Source: Methylophaga sp. (GTDB lineage Bacteria; Pseudomonadota; Gammaproteobacteria; Nitrosococcales; Methylophagaceae). From it: 64,000 nt of DNA. Below the pieces are notes generated by a model, which saw only the letters and a list, made by a program, of their open reading frames with translations, made no database searches and was not told the origin of the DNA. The stretch covers positions 1-64,000 of the forward strand of contig NVVW01000002.1 of assembly GCA_002733505.1 (NCBI GenBank), in the 5' to 3' direction. This document shows, one piece after another, positions 53,322-62,800 of the stretch; position 1 is the first letter of the stretch, and the number at the start of each line of letters is the position of its first letter. The position numbers and the translations under genes were made by a program.

Positions 53322-56300
53322 ATGGGCAACTTAGCTTTAAGAAATAAATTTTTAGCACTTAAAAAACAATTTCATCATGTAAAGGCAAGCGTTTTATTTG
53401 TTACTGCACTGCTGTTTTCAAATAGCGTTATTGCTATTGATATAGCCCAAAGCCCCTTGTTTATTGACCAGTCAGCCACGCCGAACATCATGTTTGTTCT
53501 AGATGATTCTGGTTCGATGGATTTTGATATTCTCGCCGTGCCACATTGGCGTGCGCAAAATTATGATCACGATGTGATGCGTTATTGGGCACAAGGTGGC
53601 TGGCTGGGGTGGTCAGATACGCCCACGGGTAAAATTACCGATGCTACATGGCGATCGTATACCGGTTATTGTCAAGACAGAAATGCAGATGGCATTTGTT
53701 ATAATGAGCTATACCTGAATGATGATAATGATAGAGATGATAATGAAAAAACATTCATTGCCCCTGTTGTAGCAAACAATGATTGGGGTTTAGTGTTAGA
53801 GCATTGGTATTTCTGGGAGTTTCCGAAAGGTTACTGTTCTATGCCGAGTGGCGGTGGCGGTCCTGCTTTGCCAGATGCTGGCGATTGGTTGCCTAACCTA
53901 GATAAGGTTTTTGCCTTTTTAACGGGTTCGAAGCAGGCGTATGCGCATTCAGGCGATTTTGGCCCAAGCAATTCCCCCCGCCAATGGGATGGAGCGAATC
54001 ATGCAAGTACTCAAAATACAGGTGGCGGAGCTTATAGGCAAGAAGTGTGGAAAAATAAAGGCCCTGAGCGAAATACATGGGATGTAGATAATGAGTACTA
54101 TAACAATGCGGCAGACAAGACAGCATGTGAAGGCAATGGCGGCACTTGGAAAAGGAATACCAGTAGCAATCACAGAGTACTCCATCATGGCTCCTATACA
54201 TTTGACGGAACGACTACCCGCGCTACTTGGGTAAATGATTGGTCAGGCTCGGCTCCCGTCATTAATCCATTAACGGGAGCGATAACAGCAAATGGCCCGC
54301 TCAATAGCAACACCGGTGATTATCATCATGAATATCTAAAAAACTATACTACCGCCACAGCAGGGAGAGCGCGGTTTGATATTAACGGTGACGGGGTCGG
54401 TAATGATACCAGTTTCCGAGAGAAGGATGTCCAGAGCAATAGAGTCATTAATTATCGTTATATTCAACATTTAACAGACAATACCTATCCGCGATCAGAT
54501 TGGCATGCGTGTGGCAACACCAGCTCAACCAACTATTGGATGGCGACCAATGCCTGTGCACCATTAAATAATACTATGCCGGGCAATTACCCTGTAGCAT
54601 CACCTAATAACCCTATAGACAATCCAAGCAATCAGGTTGCACAAAGTATTTACAATAAAGGTAAGACGGATTTTGTTCAATTAGGTAACCCCGCAACAGT
54701 GCCTAGATATATCCGATCAGATGATTGGGTGGGCGATAATGGTAATCTGCCACGCCGCACCCCCAATGTTGACGTGTTAATGCCGCCTTGGGCTGCTAGC
54801 ACCAAACATGCGATGAGCAAACATGATCCCTTTCCCTTGGTGGTTGATTGGCGAGTGCGCTCAGCAGATTTCAATGTAATGTATTATAGCCCGGGCAGTA
54901 AATATGACGTGTGGGCCGACATTACGGAGGTGTTGCCGGCGGGGTGCACCAATAAATTTAATTGTGCCCGTAGTAATCCGCAACCCGGCACAGCAGGTTA
55001 TACATTAACGGAAGATTTAGCCCGCCCGAGAGCTGAATACGGTGCGGCAGGCGTCGCCCCTGTTAATGTTCAGGCCGGTTTTGTTTATGAGGTTTGGGTG
55101 GATGATGCAGGACATTTACCATCAAGGACAAGACCAGAATGGGAACGAGGAGACAGCAAGTGTGGCACAACAGGTGGCTATACACTAACAGCGGCAGATG
55201 TTACGGCAAGTTTTGGTGGTGCCGGTGTCGTTGATCCGGCAACAGGAATAGCTTATGGCGCAGGTGAGCATGTTTGTTTTAGTTATTTAAATCTAGATCC
55301 TAGCGGTAATGCCGGTGATGGTGAAATCGATTTATGGGATTCACACTACCGTGTTGAAGTAAAAGATACAGAAATTGTTGTACAAAAAGTACGCCGCACT
55401 CCCCACTTAAAAGGGAAGGAACTTTATACCGATTCTGTCTACGATCGATCAAGTCATTATTATTGGGATAATGGTGATGTGGCGGGCGCACCAAATAATG
55501 GCAGTGTTTCGTTCACCAATTTAGAGTTGGCTAATATGCGTGTGGCGATGTCAGATACGCGCGTATTAAGCACGACAATATATGATCCTGCAAATTACGC
55601 AATGTATTCTTCCAGTGCCTTATGTTTAAAATTACTAGGCGAAGACCCCGCTAATCCGGGCAACTGCCGCACGCTTGCACAAGTCAAAGAAAATGCCGCT
55701 AACTGGTATCAATATAGTCGCAAACGTTCATTTGTTGCTAAAGGCGCAATAGGCTTGTTAATGGCTGAAATTCCTGATGTGAACTATGGCTTAATGGGTA
55801 CCAAAAAACATAACAGTGATAATATTTCATCTTTATTTAGAGATGTGTACGATGGTAAAGGATCGGGTAATAGTGATGCTGATAGAAATACGCATAATGA
55901 TAATCTCAGGTCTGCACTATACAGTTATGTTTGGCCTGCTACAGGAACGCCTTTACGTCTTGCATTAGAGCGGGCAGGAGAATACTTTGCAGGCCGAGGC
56001 CCTAATTTGGGTGCGGGAGTGAACAACCATTCTATTAGCCCAATTACAGAAAGTTGTCAGAAAAATTATGCCATTATGTTAACGGATGGTTATTGGAACG
56101 GGGATGATCCGTCTGTAGGTAATGCAGATGGCGACAGCTACACGAATACATTAGCCGATGTGGCGAAAAAATATTATGATGAAGATCTTCGCCCGCTTTT
56201 ACCTAATGAGGTGCCAACAGATGCCTTTAATACTAATAGTCAGCAACACTTAACAACCATCGGTATTGGCTTTGGTGTTTCTGGTTCGCTGGTAGACGAC

Positions 56301-58703
56301 CCTGATCCGTCAAGCGGTCCAGCTGAAGATGGTTGGCCGGGCGATCCTGATGCATCGGGTGCCTCTGTCTTGACAGAAGCCTCAACGTGGGGTGGCGATC
56401 CAAAACCCAACTCAAATGCAGCCTTCAAAATCGATGATTTATGGCATGCTGCTTATAATAGTAGAGGAAGATATTATAAGGCAGACAACCCCGAACAGTT
56501 AATTTTACAATTAAAGGCGGCTATTCTTACTGCACTAGCGGCGTCAGGTTCAGCAAGCGCGTTAACGGCGAACTCAGCAGTGTTAACAGGCACAACTCGC
56601 GTTTATCAAACGCTTTTCAAAAGTGATGAGTGGTCAGGCGAGATTAAGGCTTATAGCTTGACGGCTTCGGGCTTAATCAATCCAGCGCCAATATGGACGG
56701 CTCAAAGTCAGTTAGATGCAGTTGCCCCGGGATCGCGGAAAATATTCACTTTAGATGCCAGTGGAGCAGGTGCTTCATTTAGCTGGGCGGCTTTAAGCCC
56801 TAGTCAGCAGCTTATGCTCAGAACACGCTGGGTACCGAATGTTCTGGAAAATGTTGCTTTTGGCCAAGCTCAGTTAGATTATATTCGCGGTCAAAGTGAT
56901 GCTCAGTTCCGAACACGGGCACACACATTGGGTGATATTGTCCATAGTGAACCATTATACGTCGGTGGGCCTAAACAGCTCTATCCTGATTCATGGCATG
57001 TGGTTGATTACAGTGCCTTTAGAGCGGCGAATAGTGGTCGAACACCTATGCTGTACGTAGGGGCAAACGATGGAATGATGCATGCTTTTGATGCCGCAAC
57101 CGGCGCCGAAAAATATGCCTATATTCCAAGGGTGTTATTGCCTAATTTGAATGCATTAAGCCATAAACCAAGCCCCGGCCAAGATTTTATCCATCACTAT
57201 TATGTAGATGACACCCCAGTAAGTGGGGATGTGTTCTTTGCGGGCGCTTGGCATACCGTGCTTGTCGGTGGTCTTCGGGCAGGTGGTAAAGGAATTTATG
57301 CTTTAAATATAACGACGGTTCCAGGCGGCACAGCAGAAGCGACGATTGCTGGCAATAAAGCGTTATGGGAGTTTACTAGTGCTAATGATATTGATATGGG
57401 CTACAGTTTTAGCCGGCCTAGTATTGTAAAATTAAATAATGGCGATTGGGGAGCCGTATTCGGTAACGGATATAATAGTGCTAATCATAAAGCGGCACTT
57501 TATATTGTTAATGTAGCAGATGGCTCCATAATTAAGAAATTTGAAATGGGCATCGGTAATATTGCTAATTCAAATGGGCTGTCAACGCCAACGCTGGTCG
57601 ATACCAATGGCGACATGATTGCTGATCGGGTCTATGCCGGTGATTTATTAGGTAACGTATGGACTATAGATATCAGTGATACTAATGAAACGAACTGGAA
57701 GTTTAGTTATAACACACTTACAGTGTCAGATACTGCGGTGGCTAAAACGCCGTTGTTTACTGCGTCAAATGGTATGGGTGGTGTGCAGCCTATCACGGCA
57801 CCAATTGCATTGAGTCAACATCCTTATGGGTCACTTGCGGGTTATATCTTAAACTTTGGCACAGGCAAGTACGTAGGCTTGACAGATAACACCGGCACAG
57901 GTCAGGTAACTCAAACAATGTATGGTATTTGGGATTACGGTGTGGCGGGCGTTACAAGAGGAAGCTTGCTCCAGCAAGTTATACAATCAGATCTAAGCCA
58001 TGCGGGTTCGGGAACAGAAGTCCGAGTGACTTCTGCAAATGGACCGGTGAGCTGGTTAAATACAGGCCATAATGTGGGTGATGTTGACTGGGAGGCTCAG
58101 GTTAACCAAAAAGGATGGCGAATGGATTTGATAGACACTGGTGCAGGTACACCTGCTAATCTTGGTGAGCGCATCGTGTCAAAAATGGTGCTTATTGATG
58201 GCGCGATTATTTTCTCTACCTTGCTGCCGGCAGCAGATCCCTGTGACGGAGGCGGTAGTGGTTATACGATGGCATTAAATGCGGCAACAGGCGCTCGTTT
58301 TGCAGTTTCGCCATTTGATATTGATGGTGATGGTCTGTTCTCAACGGCTGATTATGCTGATGTGAACGGCGATGGGTCGGCAGAAACAGCAGTCAGTGGC
58401 GTAAAATCATCATCAGGTATTCCAAGTGTTCCATTGATGTTGTATAAACCGGATGGCGGAGTCGTTGCTATTTCTGATCATAGTTCTGGTAGTCTAGTTA
58501 TGGCAGGGCCTTCAACGGCAGGAACGGCAACATGTGTAGTAAGCGGAGGAGCGGGAACCTGTACGGTTACAGCAGGGTCTCCACCGACATGTGTGATGAC
58601 GGGGGGTGGAACCTGTACCGTTAGCGGTACGATACAAGATGGAACGGGTCCTTTAAATGCTATTTCAAGCAAGGGTCGTCAAAGTTGGACTCAGTTAGAG
58701 TAG
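53322..58703 (+). CDS. pilY1: Type IV pilus tip/adhesin protein PilY1
   Basis: A 1793-residue secreted protein. It has an N-terminal signal (VKASVLFVTALLFSNSVIA), a von Willebrand A-like region with a MIDAS motif (IMFVLDDSGSMDFD, ~residue 55-68), and a C-terminal PilC/PilY1 beta-propeller (PMLYVGANDGMMHAFDAATG near 1241). A calcium loop DTNGDMIADRVYAGD lies near 1427, and a second EF-hand/dockerin-like loop (DIDGDGLFSTADYADVNGDG) near 1665. A Cys/Thr-rich repeat ends the protein (~1727-1777). It is much longer than Pseudomonas PilY1 (~1160). PilY1 senses surfaces and controls pilus extension. Confidence 0.93.
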   Translation: MGNLALRNKFLALKKQFHHVKASVLFVTALLFSNSVIAIDIAQSPLFIDQSATPNIMFVLDDSGSMDFDILAVPHWRAQNYDHDVMRYWAQGGWLGWSDTPTGKITDATWRSYTGYCQDRNADGICYNELYLNDDNDRDDNEKTFIAPVVANNDWGLVLEHWYFWEFPKGYCSMPSGGGGPALPDAGDWLPNLDKVFAFLTGSKQAYAHSGDFGPSNSPRQWDGANHASTQNTGGGAYRQEVWKNKGPERNTWDVDNEYYNNAADKTACEGNGGTWKRNTSSNHRVLHHGSYTFDGTTTRATWVNDWSGSAPVINPLTGAITANGPLNSNTGDYHHEYLKNYTTATAGRARFDINGDGVGNDTSFREKDVQSNRVINYRYIQHLTDNTYPRSDWHACGNTSSTNYWMATNACAPLNNTMPGNYPVASPNNPIDNPSNQVAQSIYNKGKTDFVQLGNPATVPRYIRSDDWVGDNGNLPRRTPNVDVLMPPWAASTKHAMSKHDPFPLVVDWRVRSADFNVMYYSPGSKYDVWADITEVLPAGCTNKFNCARSNPQPGTAGYTLTEDLARPRAEYGAAGVAPVNVQAGFVYEVWVDDAGHLPSRTRPEWERGDSKCGTTGGYTLTAADVTASFGGAGVVDPATGIAYGAGEHVCFSYLNLDPSGNAGDGEIDLWDSHYRVEVKDTEIVVQKVRRTPHLKGKELYTDSVYDRSSHYYWDNGDVAGAPNNGSVSFTNLELANMRVAMSDTRVLSTTIYDPANYAMYSSSALCLKLLGEDPANPGNCRTLAQVKENAANWYQYSRKRSFVAKGAIGLLMAEIPDVNYGLMGTKKHNSDNISSLFRDVYDGKGSGNSDADRNTHNDNLRSALYSYVWPATGTPLRLALERAGEYFAGRGPNLGAGVNNHSISPITESCQKNYAIMLTDGYWNGDDPSVGNADGDSYTNTLADVAKKYYDEDLRPLLPNEVPTDAFNTNSQQHLTTIGIGFGVSGSLVDDPDPSSGPAEDGWPGDPDASGASVLTEASTWGGDPKPNSNAAFKIDDLWHAAYNSRGRYYKADNPEQLILQLKAAILTALAASGSASALTANSAVLTGTTRVYQTLFKSDEWSGEIKAYSLTASGLINPAPIWTAQSQLDAVAPGSRKIFTLDASGAGASFSWAALSPSQQLMLRTRWVPNVLENVAFGQAQLDYIRGQSDAQFRTRAHTLGDIVHSEPLYVGGPKQLYPDSWHVVDYSAFRAANSGRTPMLYVGANDGMMHAFDAATGAEKYAYIPRVLLPNLNALSHKPSPGQDFIHHYYVDDTPVSGDVFFAGAWHTVLVGGLRAGGKGIYALNITTVPGGTAEATIAGNKALWEFTSANDIDMGYSFSRPSIVKLNNGDWGAVFGNGYNSANHKAALYIVNVADGSIIKKFEMGIGNIANSNGLSTPTLVDTNGDMIADRVYAGDLLGNVWTIDISDTNETNWKFSYNTLTVSDTAVAKTPLFTASNGMGGVQPITAPIALSQHPYGSLAGYILNFGTGKYVGLTDNTGTGQVTQTMYGIWDYGVAGVTRGSLLQQVIQSDLSHAGSGTEVRVTSANGPVSWLNTGHNVGDVDWEAQVNQKGWRMDLIDTGAGTPANLGERIVSKMVLIDGAIIFSTLLPAADPCDGGGSGYTMALNAATGARFAVSPFDIDGDGLFSTADYADVNGDGSAETAVSGVKSSSGIPSVPLMLYKPDGGVVAISDHSSGSLVMAGPSTAGTATCVVSGGAGTCTVTAGSPPTCVMTGGGTCTVSGTIQDGTGPLNAISSKGRQSWTQLE

Positions 58704-58715
58704 AACCAAAGTTTT

Positions 58716-58745
58716 AAGCAGTGGAGATGTTTTTCTTCACTGCTT
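58716..58745. terminator. Stem-loop after pilY1
   Basis: AAGCAGTG (58716-58723) pairs with CACTGCTT (58738-58745) around a T-rich loop, 13 bases past the pilY1 stop. There is no strong T-run after the stem, so it may be a weak terminator or an mRNA-stabilising hairpin. Confidence 0.4.
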
Positions 58746-58786
58746 GGGGCTGATTTCATTATTTACGAGTTTATAAGGACAGGATT

Positions 58787-59025
58787 ATGGAAATTCCAGG
58801 AATTTCACCATTAAGCGGTCAGCCAACATTGACCAATCCTTTAAACCAACAAAGCTTGTTGGCGGGGCGAGTGACGGTGTCTCAAGGAGTTGAAACACAT
58901 AATACGGAAGTAGTTCGCGAACAACCATCGAAAAAGTGCTGAAGTTGTAGCTCAAACTACTGAAAGTGCTTTTACAGCGTTTAGAGCCGGTCATTTTGGT
59001 GGTACAATTGATATTACAGTTTAAG
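58787..59025 (+). pseudogene. Small gene split by a frameshift
   Basis: ATG 58787, with AGGA ribosome site upstream, opens a 51-codon frame (MEIPGISPLSGQPTLTNPLN ... VVREQPSKKC) that ends at TGA 58940-58942. Right at its end, the +1 frame continues without a break as SAEVVAQTTESAFTAFRAGH then FGGTIDITV to TAA 59023-59025. The switch falls in a run of five A (58931-58935). Removing one A gives a single ~79-residue protein. I do not recognise the family. It is either a one-base insertion, a sequencing error, or a frameshifting gene. The pentapeptide-repeat gene follows 14 bases later. Confidence 0.6.
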
Positions 59026-59039
59026 CAAAGGTTTATTTA

Positions 59040-59384
59040 ATGACAGCACCTATTATTTCTGATGATCCTCTTTACCGCTTGTTGCGAGAAGGCAAAATGG
59101 ATGAGTTTAACCAGCGTATTGCCGCAGGTGAAAAAGCCGAGTTGTCCTCATGTGACTTTCGTCATATTAACCTACAAGGCATTAATGCTACAGGCTTAGA
59201 CTTTTCTAATAGCTATTTTAGGCAAGCAGACTTGCGTGGTGTGGATTTTACTGTTTGTGCAAACTTTAATGGCACCAGCATTCATGGTGCGAAGATTTCT
59301 GGTACGTACTTCCCTGCGGAGCTGCGGGCAGAAGAAATATTGTTATCATTGAATAACGGCATCCGTCTTCGCTATGGCGCATAG
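59040..59384 (+). CDS. Short pentapeptide-repeat protein
   Basis: A 114-residue protein with an N-terminal helical part (DPLYRLLREGKMDEFNQRIA) and a short run of pentapeptide repeats of the A(D/N)LXX type (CDFRHINLQGINATGLDFSN; FRQADLRGVDFTVCANFNG; TSIHGAKISG), forming a quadrilateral beta-helix of only a few coils. The function is unknown; the repeat run is far shorter than in Qnr-type gyrase-protecting proteins. It probably shares a transcript with the frameshifted small gene just upstream. Confidence 0.8.
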   Translation: MTAPIISDDPLYRLLREGKMDEFNQRIAAGEKAELSSCDFRHINLQGINATGLDFSNSYFRQADLRGVDFTVCANFNGTSIHGAKISGTYFPAELRAEEILLSLNNGIRLRYGA

Positions 59385-59418
59385 ATTATTTACGTGTCCC
59401 GAAAATCAATGAAAATAG

Positions 59419-59556
59419 GTAGGAGCGGCTTCAGCCGCGAACAAGCCTAGCAATCATATAGTCATGACCATTCAAAATGCAGTTTTTCCGCTTCGTCATT
59501 CCTATGAATAATGGGGAGGGCTTTTAGAGTTTGTTCGCGGCTGAAGCCGCTCCTAC
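59419..59556. repeat. Inverted pair of REP palindromes
   Basis: A 26-base REP sequence with GTAG head (59419-59444) recurs as its exact reverse complement at 59531-59556, with 86 bases between. The spacer contains a left end of the dispersed element (59457-59482) and a fragment of its core. The pair fills the gap between the convergent pentapeptide-repeat gene and tatC; the right REP ends one base before the tatC stop. Confidence 0.8.
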
Positions 59557-59557
59557 A

Positions 59558-60286
59558 CTAAGCTTCTTTTTTCTGCGGTAAAAAACGGGCACAAAACAAA
59601 CCCAATTCAAATAATATCCAAACTGGCAGCGCTAATAGCGTTTGTGAAATTATATCTGGCGGGGTTAGCAACATGCCCATTACAAAAGCGCCGACGATAA
59701 TATAAGGTCGCTTTTCTGCTAAACTTTCAACAGTTGATACGCCTGTCCAGATTAATAATAACGTAACAATGGGCACTTCAAAGGCAATGCCGAAGGCAAA
59801 AAACAGCTTTAATACGAAATCTAGATAACTACTTATATCCGTCATAATGGCCACGCCTTCAGGTGCGGCTTGAGTGAAAAAGCCAAACACCAGTGGGAAC
59901 ACTACAAAATAGGCAAAAACCATCCCTAAAAAGAATAATATTGTGCTGGCAAATAGCAGCGGAAACACTAGTTTACGTTCATTACTATATAAACCCGGGG
60001 CGATAAATGCCCACAGTTGATATAGCAAAATAGGCACCGCTAATAGTACCGCTAGACTTAAGGTGAGCTTAAAAGGGATAAGGAAGGGCGAGGCTACCTC
60101 TGTTGCAATCATCGTGCTGGATTCTGGCAGGTGACGTAGCAGAGGCTCGGCTAGAAAAGTATATAAGTCATTGGCGAAAGGCAGTAGACAGGCGGCGATA
60201 ATAGCAATGGCTAATAAGCCTCGCAATAGCCGATCACGCAATTCGACCAAATGTGAAATCAAGGGTTGCTGGCTACTTTCCGTCAT
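59558..60286 (-). CDS. tatC: Twin-arginine translocase subunit TatC
   Basis: A 242-residue six-span membrane protein, the receptor for twin-arginine signal peptides. The N-terminal HLVELRDRLLRGLLAI motif with the conserved Glu/Arg, and the span FFAFGIAFEVPIVTLLLIWTGV are typical. It is last in tatABC and overlaps tatB by four bases. The C-terminus is short and charged (LPQKKEA). Confidence 0.96.
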   Translation of the reverse strand: MTESSQQPLISHLVELRDRLLRGLLAIAIIAACLLPFANDLYTFLAEPLLRHLPESSTMIATEVASPFLIPFKLTLSLAVLLAVPILLYQLWAFIAPGLYSNERKLVFPLLFASTILFFLGMVFAYFVVFPLVFGFFTQAAPEGVAIMTDISSYLDFVLKLFFAFGIAFEVPIVTLLLIWTGVSTVESLAEKRPYIIVGAFVMGMLLTPPDIISQTLLALPVWILFELGLFCARFLPQKKEA

Positions 60287-60609
60287 GGCTTTTCTTTTTC
60301 AATGGGATCCGGTTTGATTGATTCTTCGCTTAGGCTTTTTTCAGCTTCTCCCTTTGTGGGTTCAGAATCAATCGAGTCGGATCCCATTGAAATAAGCTCA
60401 TCTAAATCAACGGTTTTATTTAAGGCTTGTTTGAGCTCTTCGGCACGCAGTTCGCGGGAGATCTCTGTTCGAATCGCTTGCAATGAAGCCGTGGCTCGAC
60501 CCATCCATAAGCCAGTAACGCGCACTAGTTTTGGCAGCCGTTCAGGACCGACTACAACGAGCGCAACAATGGCGATTAACAATAGCTCCCAGAAACCAAT
60601 ATCAGGCAT
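60283..60609 (-). CDS. tatB: Twin-arginine translocase subunit TatB
   Basis: A 108-residue protein: an N-terminal membrane helix (IGFWELLLIAIVALVVVGPERLP, with the Glu and GPERLP hinge typical of TatB), an amphipathic helix, and an acidic C-terminal tail. It forms the substrate-binding complex with TatC. A 76-base gap with a palindromic repeat separates it from tatA. Confidence 0.93.
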   Translation of the reverse strand: MPDIGFWELLLIAIVALVVVGPERLPKLVRVTGLWMGRATASLQAIRTEISRELRAEELKQALNKTVDLDELISMGSDSIDSEPTKGEAEKSLSEESIKPDPIEKEKP

Positions 60610-60656
60610 GGTTCGACAGGGCTCCCCTGAGCATAGTCGAAGGGCTCACCACGAGC
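60610..60656. repeat. Palindromic repeat between tatA and tatB
   Basis: GTTCGACAGGGCTCCCCTGA followed by GCATAGTCGAAGGGCTCACC forms an inverted repeat (TTCGAC...GTCGAA, 60612-60641). It belongs to another dispersed palindrome type known across proteobacteria. It interrupts an otherwise tight tat operon and occurs once in the window. Confidence 0.55.
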
Positions 60657-60685
60657 GCCAAAGAAAGTATGAGCATTATTTTCAC

Positions 60686-60916
60686 TTAGTTTGAGTGTTT
60701 ATCTTTTTCGTTCTCTACAGCGCGATTGATGACATTATCATTATCGTCTGACTTAGCTTCAATTTCATCTTCGCCTTCGCGCATAGATTGTTTGAAGTTT
60801 TTAATAGCGCTACCTACATCGCCGCCTAAGGAGCGTAATTTTTTAGTGCCAAATAATAAAATGATAATGGCTAATACAATTAATAATTGCCAAATACTTA
60901 TTCCACCGAATCCCAT
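60686..60916 (-). CDS. tatA: Twin-arginine translocase subunit TatA
   Basis: A 76-residue pore-forming Tat subunit: N-terminal helix [23 protein letters not shown], with the FGTKKLR hinge typical of TatA, an amphipathic helix [15 protein letters not shown], and a charged tail. It oligomerises with TatBC to move folded proteins across the inner membrane. Confidence 0.95.
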   Translation of the reverse strand: MGFGGISIWQLLIVLAIIILLFGTKKLRSLGGDVGSAIKNFKQSMREGEDEIEAKSDDNDNVINRAVENEKDKHSN

Positions 60917-60944
60917 AATGTTCTCCTAATAATTCAAAGCTAGC

Positions 60945-60990
60945 TCCCAGCTAAAAGACGGCCGGAATGACGTGTTAATGAAGCTTCAAG
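60945..60990. repeat. Partial dispersed-element core between tatA and hinT
   Basis: CTCCCAGCTAAAAGACGGCC plus GGAATGACG is the right half of a type A core, followed by degenerate end-like sequence (GAAGCTTCAAGACTGC). No left half is visible. It lies in the 78-base gap between tatA and hinT. Confidence 0.45.
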
Positions 60991-60994
60991 ACTG

Positions 60995-61333
60995 CTAATT
61001 AAATCCGGGCAGATCTTTACCGCCCAGAATGTGTATATGCAGATGGGCGACTTCTTGGCCACCACCTGCGCCGGTATTGATGATAGTGCGAAAACCATCG
61101 TCTAAGCCTTGAGAGCGTGCTAAATCTGCAAGTTCTAGCATCATATAGGCTATTAATGTTTGGTGTTCATCGCTCAGCTCATCAAGGCTTTTAATGTGTG
61201 TTTTGGGAACCACTAACAAATGAACGGCTGCCTTCGGGTTAATATCTTTGAACACAAATATTTGATCGTCTTCATAGACTTTTGATGAGGGGATTTCACC
61301 AGCAATAATTTTGCAAAACAAGCAGTTAGACAT
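60995..61333 (-). CDS. hinT: HIT family nucleotide-binding protein (HinT)
   Basis: A 112-residue HIT protein: CLFCKIIAGEIPSSKVYEDD at the N-terminus and the histidine triad HLHIHILGGKDLPGF at the C-terminus. HinT hydrolyses phosphoramidates of AMP. It stands between hisE and tatA, the usual order, with its start overlapping the hisE stop by one base. Confidence 0.95.
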   Translation of the reverse strand: MSNCLFCKIIAGEIPSSKVYEDDQIFVFKDINPKAAVHLLVVPKTHIKSLDELSDEHQTLIAYMMLELADLARSQGLDDGFRTIINTGAGGGQEVAHLHIHILGGKDLPGFN

Positions 61334-61650
61334 TATTTACTCCTATTCGCTTTTTCGTCGAGCCCAGATAAACCAAAGCGCCGTTCAAGCTCATCAAGAA
61401 TAGTTTGCGGCTCAATATTATTATGCGCTAATAGCACTAAGCTGTGAAACCAAAGATCAGCGGTTTCATAAATTATTTCGTCTCTATTGCCACCTTTGCC
61501 GGCGATAATTGTTTCTGTCGCCTCTTCACCTAATTTTTTCAGTATTTTATCAGTGCCATCACGATACAGGCTGGCAACATAGGAGCTATCAGGATCGGCA
61601 TGCTTGCGTTGTTCGAGTATTACGGCAAGTTTGTTTAATACATCGCTCAT
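61333..61650 (-). CDS. hisE: Phosphoribosyl-ATP pyrophosphatase
   Basis: A 105-residue helical MazG-like enzyme for the second step of histidine synthesis (PR-ATP to PR-AMP). Motifs [32 protein letters not shown] and [20 protein letters not shown] are shown at residues 20-51 and 56-75. It is separate from hisI here, whereas in enterobacteria the two are fused. It overlaps hisI by four bases. Confidence 0.95.
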   Translation of the reverse strand: MSDVLNKLAVILEQRKHADPDSSYVASLYRDGTDKILKKLGEEATETIIAGKGGNRDEIIYETADLWFHSLVLLAHNNIEPQTILDELERRFGLSGLDEKANRSK

Positions 61651-62027
61651 TTATATATCTCTTTTGGATCTTTTAAAACGGCCTCAGTTGTTTGCCATTG
61701 CCCGTCAACCAGTTGTTGATAAAAACAATGGTGGCGACCAGTATGACAGGCAATGCCGCCCTTTTGTTTGACTTCGATCAATATTGCATCATTATCACAG
61801 TCTAAACGAATCGATTTTACCCGTTGCTGATTGCCCGACTGCTCACCTTTATGCCAGATTTTTTGGCGTGATCGTGACCAATAAACAGCGTGACCCGTTT
61901 CTAGAGTAAGACGTAAAGCCTCTCTATTCATCCAAGCTAAAGTAAGCACTTGCTTCGTTTTATGCTCTTGCGTTATAACAGGTGCAAGACCATTAACATC
62001 CCATTTAACCTGTTCTAACCAGTCCAT
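61647..62027 (-). CDS. hisI: Phosphoribosyl-AMP cyclohydrolase
   Basis: A 126-residue zinc enzyme for the third step of histidine synthesis. Motifs are [36 protein letters not shown] and the zinc site [15 protein letters not shown]. It overlaps hisF by one base and hisE by four. Confidence 0.96.
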   Translation of the reverse strand: MDWLEQVKWDVNGLAPVITQEHKTKQVLTLAWMNREALRLTLETGHAVYWSRSRQKIWHKGEQSGNQQRVKSIRLDCDNDAILIEVKQKGGIACHTGRHHCFYQQLVDGQWQTTEAVLKDPKEIYK

Positions 62028-62800
62028 TACAAGCGAACCTCAATGCCTTGGCTTGCCATTTGCTGCTTGGCTTCTTCAATGGTATGCTCTCCAAAGTGGA
62101 ATATGCTAGCGGCGAGCACCGCATCAGCGCGCCCTATTTTGACACCATCAGTTAGGTGTTGTAATTCACCGACACCACCTGAGGCGATAACAGGAACCAC
62201 AACCGCATCACTGACTGCGCGAGTCAGTTCTAAATCAAAACCAGACTTGGTGCCGTCTTTATCCATACTGGTGAGTAATAATTCACCTGCACCGAAATCG
62301 ACCATTTTTTTCGCCCACTCTATGGCATCAATGCCAGTGGCTTTTCGACCACCATGAGTAAATATTTGCCAGCGTTTCGGCTCGCCGTCTGCCGAAACAC
62401 ATTTGGCATCTATTGCCACCACAATACACTGTGAGCCGAATTTTTCAGTAGCTTCACGCACAAATTCAGGGTTAGCAACGGCAGCCGAATTAATGCCTAC
62501 TTTATCTGCACCGGCATTCAGCATGCGACGAATATCTTCAACGGTGCGAATGCCGCCGCCCACCGTTAATGGGATGAACACTTGGCTAGCAACCGCTTCA
62601 ACCAGATGTTCCATGGTGTCGCGGTTGTCATGCGTGGCACGAATATCTAAAAAAGTAATTTCATCTGCGCCTTGTTCGTTATAGCGTTTGGCTACTTCGA
62701 CCGGATCGCCTGCATCACGAATATCCACAAACTGCACACCTTTCACCACGCGACCATTATCAACGTCGAGGCAAGGAATAATGCGCTTGGCCAAGCCCAT
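62027..62800 (-). CDS. hisF: Imidazole glycerol phosphate synthase subunit HisF
   Basis: A 257-residue (beta/alpha)8 cyclase subunit. The catalytic Asp residues are seen in [15 protein letters not shown] (Asp12) and [10 protein letters not shown], and phosphate loops in [12 protein letters not shown] and [10 protein letters not shown]. It pairs with HisH, which supplies ammonia. It starts at the base before hisA ends. Confidence 0.97.
   Translation of the reverse strand: MGLAKRIIPCLDVDNGRVVKGVQFVDIRDAGDPVEVAKRYNEQGADEITFLDIRATHDNRDTMEHLVEAVASQVFIPLTVGGGIRTVEDIRRMLNAGADKVGINSAAVANPEFVREATEKFGSQCIVVAIDAKCVSADGEPKRWQIFTHGGRKATGIDAIEWAKKMVDFGAGELLLTSMDKDGTKSGFDLELTRAVSDAVVVPVIASGGVGELQHLTDGVKIGRADAVLAASIFHFGEHTIEEAKQQMASQGIEVRL

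Noticed and set aside
58785-58994. 69-codon minus-strand frame opposite the frameshifted small gene
   Set aside because: The plus strand has the better ribosome site and protein-like sequence in both halves; the minus frame has no start signal.
59531-59556. REP palindrome as an intrinsic terminator for tatC
   Set aside because: The stem is strong but has no T-run after it on the minus strand, and the same sequence is a mobile REP elsewhere. Termination there is possible but not supported.
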